Part shown: positions 59,299 through 64,000 of the stretch, piece by piece
Layout of the letters: each line of letters opens with the position of its first letter
Position numbering within the stretch: position 1 is the stretch's first letter
Assembly (NCBI GenBank): GCA_035693025.1
Contig: DASSHI010000036.1
Location: forward strand, 62,001 to 126,000
Reading direction: 5' to 3'
DNA length: 64,000 bases
Origin: VRUE01 sp035693025
GTDB lineage: Bacteria > Actinomycetota > Thermoleophilia > Solirubrobacterales > 70-9
Program-made: the position numbers and the translations under genes
The notes under the pieces: generated by a model
Told to the model about the DNA's origin: nothing
What the model saw: only the letters and a program-made list of their open reading frames with translations
Database searches by the model: none

Positions 59299-62200
59299 AT
59301 GTCTAGACCAGGAGGTCCCGCTGGCAAGGACGGGCTGCGGTACGAGGATCGCTGGACCGCCTACTGCGCGCTGCAGGTGCTGGCCGGCGAGGCAAGGGCG
59401 ATCCGGCTCGAGGACCACCGCGACGCCGAAGAGGGCTTCGAGTTCACGCTTGAGGCAGAGTCGGAAGAGTCCCATCAGGTCAAGCGGCAGCTCACCGGCG
59501 TCGGCCACTGGACGCTCAAGGCGCTCTCCCAGGCCGGGGTACTCGGCGCCTTCTTCACCCGCCTGCAGGACCCCGACGCCGAATGCGTTTTTGCCTCCGG
59601 GCATTCAGCCGATGTCCTCGAAGAGCTTTGTTCGCGCGGCCGGGAAGTCAAGACCCTCGACGAGTTCACCAGGGCGATTGCCGACAACAAGACTTGGAAA
59701 GGCCATTTCGAGGACCTCTGCGAGCTCTGGGCCGCCGAAGAAGATTGGGCGTGGAAAGCGCTGCGCCGAGTTCGCGTCGCGACGATCAACGAGGAGGAGC
59801 TGAAGAGAGCGTTGCGCGTTGGGGCCGAATACCGGATGAAGGGACCGGTCGGCCTTGAGCCCGCGGCGCTGATCGAAGTGCTGCGCGACCGCGTCGGACA
59901 TCGCCTCGAGGCCGCCGATCTGTGGGCGGCCCTCGCCCCGCTCGGCTACACGCCCAATCGCGAGATCGGCGGCACGGAGGGCAGCCGTGAGATTCACCGC
60001 CTGAACGAGCGCTTTGTTGCGTCTCGTCGCCGCACGCTAATCGGAGGCACGCTGCTCCCCCGCCCGGAGACCGATGAGATCGAGGAGGCACTTACTGGGC
60101 ATCGAGTCGTCTTCGTCCAAGGAGCCGCCGGGACCGGCAAGAGCGACGTGATCCTCGCCCTCTGCGAACGACTTGCCGAGCGCGGAGAGACCTACCTCTC
60201 CTTTCGGCTCGACCGCGAGGCGGCGGTGACCACGGCGACCGAGCTCGGCGAGGGACTCGGCTTGGGCGTCTCCCCGGCGGCTGCCCTCCTCGCTCAGGCG
60301 GGCAATGAGGAGCGGCCGGTCTATCTGATCATCGACCAGCTGGACGCGCTCAGCACCACCTCGGGCCGCCACCCGGAGTACCTGCGCAGCGTCGCGGAGA
60401 CGATCGAGCTGGCGCTGGTGGATAAACGGGTCAAGGTCATCCTCGCCTGCCGCACCTTCGACGCCGAGAACGACTCACGTCTGCGCACGATCGCCAAAGC
60501 GGCCGGCGAAGAGCAGCAGATCGTCGTCGACATCGGGCTGCTGCCGATGCATACGGTCGAGGGTGTGCTCGCGAGGCTGAAGCTAAGTGCGCAGAAGTTG
60601 AGCGGCACGATTCTCCAAGCGCTGCGCCAGCCTCTACAGCTTTCGCTGCTTGAGGCGATCGCAGCTAGGCACGAGGTGAAGGCGGAGGAGCTTCGCACCA
60701 CCCACGACCTCGATGAAGCGTTTTGGAATCGCAAGCGTGAAGAACTCGAACAAAGCCTCGGCCAGGGTGCCCACTGGCTCGAAGTGATCGATCGACTCGT
60801 CGGCTATATGAGCGAGGAACAGCAGCTGATCGCGCCGAAGGCGATCGTCGATGACTGGCCGGCTGAGGTGCGCGAGATGGCTTCGATCGGTGTCCTCGTT
60901 GAGGACGGCCCCAATCTGGCCTTCTTCCATGAGCGCTTCTTCGACTACGCCTTCGCCCGGCGCTTCGTCGCCCGAAAAGACACCCTAGGAGAGCTACTTG
61001 CCCGTGACCAGTTTCTCTTCCGCCGCGCCCAGGTGCGCCAGATCCTCGAGTACGCGCGACGCACCCCCGGCAAGCTCTACCGCGAGAGCCTCGACCTGTT
61101 GCTGAAGGACGAGGCAACCCGCTACCACCTCATAGAGCTAGTGCTTTCCTGGATAGGAGCGCTCCCCGACCCCGGCGAGACCGAGTGGGAAGTTCTCAAG
61201 CCGATCATCGAAGACCCGGAAGACTTGGCGCACCGTGGCGCCTGGCAGGCGCTGACCTCATCCGCCTGGTTCCACTTCCTCGACGAACGTGGCCTGGTCG
61301 AGCGCTGGCTTGACGATGAGGACACGGTCGAGCGGGCGTCCTGGATCTTGCTCGCCGCCTCCGAAAGGGAGCCTGGTCGGTTGGCGGAAATTCTCAGAGA
61401 GCGGCTGGGGCGCTCGGCGGAGTGGCGCGGAAGGGTCAAGGCCATCCTCTCGCGCTGTCCCGATGTGGGCGCCAGCCGAGACCTCTTCGAGGTGGCGGTC
61501 CAGCTGTTTGAGCAGCCCGACTTCGAGGGCGACCCTCTTTGGTTCTCTGTTCATGAGCTCGCGGAGCAGCATCCGGAGTGGGCTAGCGAGCTACTTGGCC
61601 GTTACCTGCAGGGGAGGATCGAGGCAGCGAGGGCCGCTGGCGCAGCTGACCCATTCGAGTCGGGAATCGTCCCTCGGGACACCCACCCGGCTGAATACAT
61701 CGCCGCCGCATCCCAGCGTGCGCCACGCGTCTTCGTCGAACAGATCTTCCCGCGCTTCATCGAGCTCGCCGAAATGGCCTCTTCGCCCCCCGTCGACAGG
61801 GAGGACGCTGAGGAGCGGATGACGAGCGACTCGATCTGGCACCTGCGCCATTTCAGCGATGTCGATGGTGAGCTTCCCGAGCAGCTTCTTCACGGCCTTG
61901 AGACGGCGATCGCCGAGGTAGCTAACGAGGACGCAGCGTTCTTCAGTGAGCTGGTTCGGGGTCTCAAAGAGACTGAGCTTGAGAGCGTGGCGTACATCCT
62001 CTTTCAGGGCTTTGCCGGCAACCCCGACGCGCTCGCCGATGAGGCGATCGAGTTCGTGCTCGCCGACCGGCGGCGCCTGCGGGTCGGCCACTCGGACGGT
62101 TACCACTGGGGCACCCGCCGTCTGCTCGAGGCGGTGAGTCCGGCGGCGGGCGACGAGAGCATCGCTGAGCTTGAGGAGGCCGTGATCGGCTACACGACTT

Positions 62201-63780
62201 TCTGGGAACGGACGGCGAGTGGGCAGAAGGCTCGCGGCCAAGCCGAGTTCGCCTTGCTCGGAGGAATCGCCGCCGAGCGCCGCTCCAACCATGCGGCCCA
62301 GCGGTTCGCCGAGCTCCAGCGCAAGTTCGGTGCTGAGGACGCCGAGGGGCCGATGGGGATCGTCGGCGGATGGGTTGGCCCGCCGATTAGCGATGAAGCG
62401 GCCACGAAAATGTCGGACGACAACTGGCTGAAAGCGATCATCGAGTACGACGGCGATGACTTTGAGTTGCGGCGCGACTTTATGGTCGGCGGTGCCCGCC
62501 AGTTGAGCACCGTTTTCGAAAACAGGACGAAAGAGGACCCAACGCGCTTCGCGCGACTGATCACGAGAATTCCCGATGAGGCCAACATCGCCTACTTCGA
62601 CGCCATCTTGCGCGGGCTCGGTCAGAGCGAAAAGGACTTCCCGCTGGAGGCGGCGGTCGGCGCAGTCGAGCGCTGCCATGCTCTACCAGGCCACCCGTGT
62701 GGGATGTGGATTGCTGATCCGCTGCGCCCCTTTGCCGAAGACCGCGTGCCGGACGCCGCTCTCGAGATCCTCAGCTGGTATGCGACTGAGGGCGACGGAG
62801 CCTCGACCGTCGATCCAGGCGCAAACCGAAAGAACGCGGAGATCGTCGCGACTCGCGGGCTCAATTCGGTGCGCGGCAGCGCGGCGCGAGCGATCGGTCG
62901 GCTGGTCGACGGCAACCGCGAACACATCCCGGTGCTCGAGCCCGCGATCCGCAGCCTTGTCACCGATCCCGAGCCGCCAGTCCGGGCGCTCGCGATCGAA
63001 ATACCGCTCTGGATGCTGCGCCACGATGAGGATCTCGCCCTTGAGTTGTTCGAGGAAGGCGTTGCAGATGGCGACGAGGACGTCCTCGATAGCCGCGGTG
63101 TCAGCGAGTTTCTTCGCTACCGAGGACGCCGGTACTTTGATCGTCTGCTCCCACTGATCGAGCGGATGCTCGCCTCGAAGAGTGAGGATGTGCAGCGAAA
63201 CGGGGCTGTGCAGGCAACGCTCATCGCTCTCGGCGAGCCCGAGGCCCGGGAGCTCGTCGAGCAATGCATGGACGGGCCGACCGCCCAGCGGCGTGGGGTC
63301 GCGAGAGTGTGCGCGGCAAACGTCGCCGATCCGAGTCACCGTGAGTACTGCGAAGGGTTTCTAATCACGCTGTTCGACGATCCCGATGAGGACGTCCGCA
63401 ACGACGCGGTAGTGGCAATCCGCGAGATGCGCAAAGGTGGCGCCGAGCGCAACACCCGCTTGATCGAGAGGTTGCTAGCCAGCCGGGCCTTTGGAGATGA
63501 TTTGAGGGCACCGGTGATGGCGATCAAGGAAGCCGACGCGCCACCGCCGCAGCTTGCGCTCGAGGTGGCTGAAAAGACGCTTGAACGACTTGAGGCCCCG
63601 GGCGACATCGCACGGCGCGAGGCGATGGTCGCCCGCGACCTCGTCGACGTCGTCATCCGCGTCTACGTCGATGCCCGCGAGCGCCGAACCAAAGACGCCG
63701 CCCTCGATATCTTCGACAAGACGCTCAGCTCAGACGCCTACGGTGCGAGGCGCGCGCTGGAGGCGTTCGATCGGGGATGA
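59299..63780 (+). CDS. Cap4-like nuclease / STAND NTPase / HEAT-repeat protein, putative antiviral effector
   Basis: 1493 residues. Residues 10-65 resemble a Cap4/DUF4297-type PD-(D/E)xK nuclease: DGLRYEDRWTAYCALQVLAG, EDHRDAEEGFEF and the QVK in EESHQVKRQ. A STAND/NACHT-like NTPase follows with Walker A VFVQGAAGTGKSDVILAL near 272 and Walker B PVYLIIDQLDALST near 340, then a helical region with FFHERFFDYAFARRFVAR. The second half is a long alpha-solenoid with HEAT-like units (DPEPPVRALAIEIPLWML, DPDEDVRNDAVVAIREM). This is the layout of Avs-type phage sensors whose nuclease is set off by binding a viral protein. Confidence 0.75.
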   Translation: MSRPGGPAGKDGLRYEDRWTAYCALQVLAGEARAIRLEDHRDAEEGFEFTLEAESEESHQVKRQLTGVGHWTLKALSQAGVLGAFFTRLQDPDAECVFASGHSADVLEELCSRGREVKTLDEFTRAIADNKTWKGHFEDLCELWAAEEDWAWKALRRVRVATINEEELKRALRVGAEYRMKGPVGLEPAALIEVLRDRVGHRLEAADLWAALAPLGYTPNREIGGTEGSREIHRLNERFVASRRRTLIGGTLLPRPETDEIEEALTGHRVVFVQGAAGTGKSDVILALCERLAERGETYLSFRLDREAAVTTATELGEGLGLGVSPAAALLAQAGNEERPVYLIIDQLDALSTTSGRHPEYLRSVAETIELALVDKRVKVILACRTFDAENDSRLRTIAKAAGEEQQIVVDIGLLPMHTVEGVLARLKLSAQKLSGTILQALRQPLQLSLLEAIAARHEVKAEELRTTHDLDEAFWNRKREELEQSLGQGAHWLEVIDRLVGYMSEEQQLIAPKAIVDDWPAEVREMASIGVLVEDGPNLAFFHERFFDYAFARRFVARKDTLGELLARDQFLFRRAQVRQILEYARRTPGKLYRESLDLLLKDEATRYHLIELVLSWIGALPDPGETEWEVLKPIIEDPEDLAHRGAWQALTSSAWFHFLDERGLVERWLDDEDTVERASWILLAASEREPGRLAEILRERLGRSAEWRGRVKAILSRCPDVGASRDLFEVAVQLFEQPDFEGDPLWFSVHELAEQHPEWASELLGRYLQGRIEAARAAGAADPFESGIVPRDTHPAEYIAAASQRAPRVFVEQIFPRFIELAEMASSPPVDREDAEERMTSDSIWHLRHFSDVDGELPEQLLHGLETAIAEVANEDAAFFSELVRGLKETELESVAYILFQGFAGNPDALADEAIEFVLADRRRLRVGHSDGYHWGTRRLLEAVSPAAGDESIAELEEAVIGYTTFWERTASGQKARGQAEFALLGGIAAERRSNHAAQRFAELQRKFGAEDAEGPMGIVGGWVGPPISDEAATKMSDDNWLKAIIEYDGDDFELRRDFMVGGARQLSTVFENRTKEDPTRFARLITRIPDEANIAYFDAILRGLGQSEKDFPLEAAVGAVERCHALPGHPCGMWIADPLRPFAEDRVPDAALEILSWYATEGDGASTVDPGANRKNAEIVATRGLNSVRGSAARAIGRLVDGNREHIPVLEPAIRSLVTDPEPPVRALAIEIPLWMLRHDEDLALELFEEGVADGDEDVLDSRGVSEFLRYRGRRYFDRLLPLIERMLASKSEDVQRNGAVQATLIALGEPEARELVEQCMDGPTAQRRGVARVCAANVADPSHREYCEGFLITLFDDPDEDVRNDAVVAIREMRKGGAERNTRLIERLLASRAFGDDLRAPVMAIKEADAPPPQLALEVAEKTLERLEAPGDIARREAMVARDLVDVVIRVYVDARERRTKDAALDIFDKTLSSDAYGARRALEAFDRG

Positions 63781-63826
63781 CGAGGAGCTCGTGGACCATC
63801 TCGTTCAAGCCATTTTCCTTGCAGCG

Positions 63827-63972
63827 CGGGTACAACGGGTACCAATTTGAGCGAAACTAGGCCCAACTCGGACCAACTGAAACCGCTTAAACAAGCCAAA
63901 AACCAGCCCGCTCAACCAGCGCCAGAGAACTCATAACCCGAAGGTCGCAGGTTCGAATCCTGCCCCGCTATA
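63827..63972 (+). other. Attachment site 5 with conserved upstream arm
   Basis: GGGTACAAC/GGGTACCAA tandem (63828-63845), the shared arm with AACAAGCCAAAAACCAGCC, and the tRNA 3' half from 63930 with the same one-C deletion as att4. A hairpin (CCCG-TATATG-CGGG) begins right after and runs off the window. Confidence 0.8.
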
Positions 63973-64000
63973 GGACAAAATCCCGTATATGCGGGGCCTT

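Overview
The window is very GC-rich, uses many GTG and TTG starts with 4-base overlaps, and encodes actinobacterial-type conjugation genes (SCO6880-like, DUF6112-like, MobF relaxase, replication-relaxation proteins). This suggests an actinobacterium, most likely of the Thermoleophilia/Solirubrobacterales kind; that placement is inferred from gene families and base composition, not from a marker gene. No rRNA, complete tRNA or housekeeping operon is present. Almost everything is accessory DNA.

The organising feature is a set of five same-orientation copies of the 3' half of an initiator-type tRNA (anticodon loop CTCATAA to the acceptor end), near 8.53, 48.41, 48.64, 57.32 and 63.93 kb. Most are followed by an intrinsic terminator and flanked by short tandem arm-like repeats (GGGTACTAAGT-type). 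Copies 2, 4 and 5 also share about 100 bp of upstream sequence. They read as right-hand attachment sites of elements stacked at one tRNA gene.

Segment 1 (1-8.53 kb) is the tail of one conjugative element: a VirB4-like end, a nested PIN-type toxin-antitoxin pair on the opposite strand, VirB6-like, VirB8-like, a transglycosylase/NlpC enzyme, a sigma factor, and an FtsK/VirD4-like ATPase between two replication-relaxation paralogues. Segment 2 (8.53-48.41 kb) looks like a complete ICE. In order it holds a four-gene defence cassette (Rad50/RloC-like ATPase, two methylase-fold proteins, GIY-YIG-helicase), a winged-helix regulator, ParB, ArdC-like antirestriction, SSB, two long nested inverted repeats (candidate oriT), a MobF relaxase-helicase, a sigma factor, McrBC plus HNH, a minus-strand conjugation operon (42.0 to 31.3 kb) headed by a sigma factor with a membrane segment, a second VirB8-like/transglycosylase pair, excisionase, integrase, HicBA, and an ImmA-type regulator-protease module. 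The 0.2 kb between att2 and att3 is a remnant.

Segment 3 (48.7-57.3 kb) has no integrase or conjugation genes. It carries a fatty-acid desaturase, STAS protein, divergent DUF2294 paralogues, small proteins, an OafA-type acyltransferase and a secreted esterase, and ends in a broken copy of the ICE's winged-helix regulator. Segment 4 (57.4-63.9 kb) has a second, near-identical HicBA and a 1493-residue protein with a Cap4-like nuclease motif, a STAND-type NTPase and HEAT-like repeats, probably an antiviral effector. Segments 3 and 4 look like cargo islands that could be moved in trans by the integrase of segment 2; this is inference.
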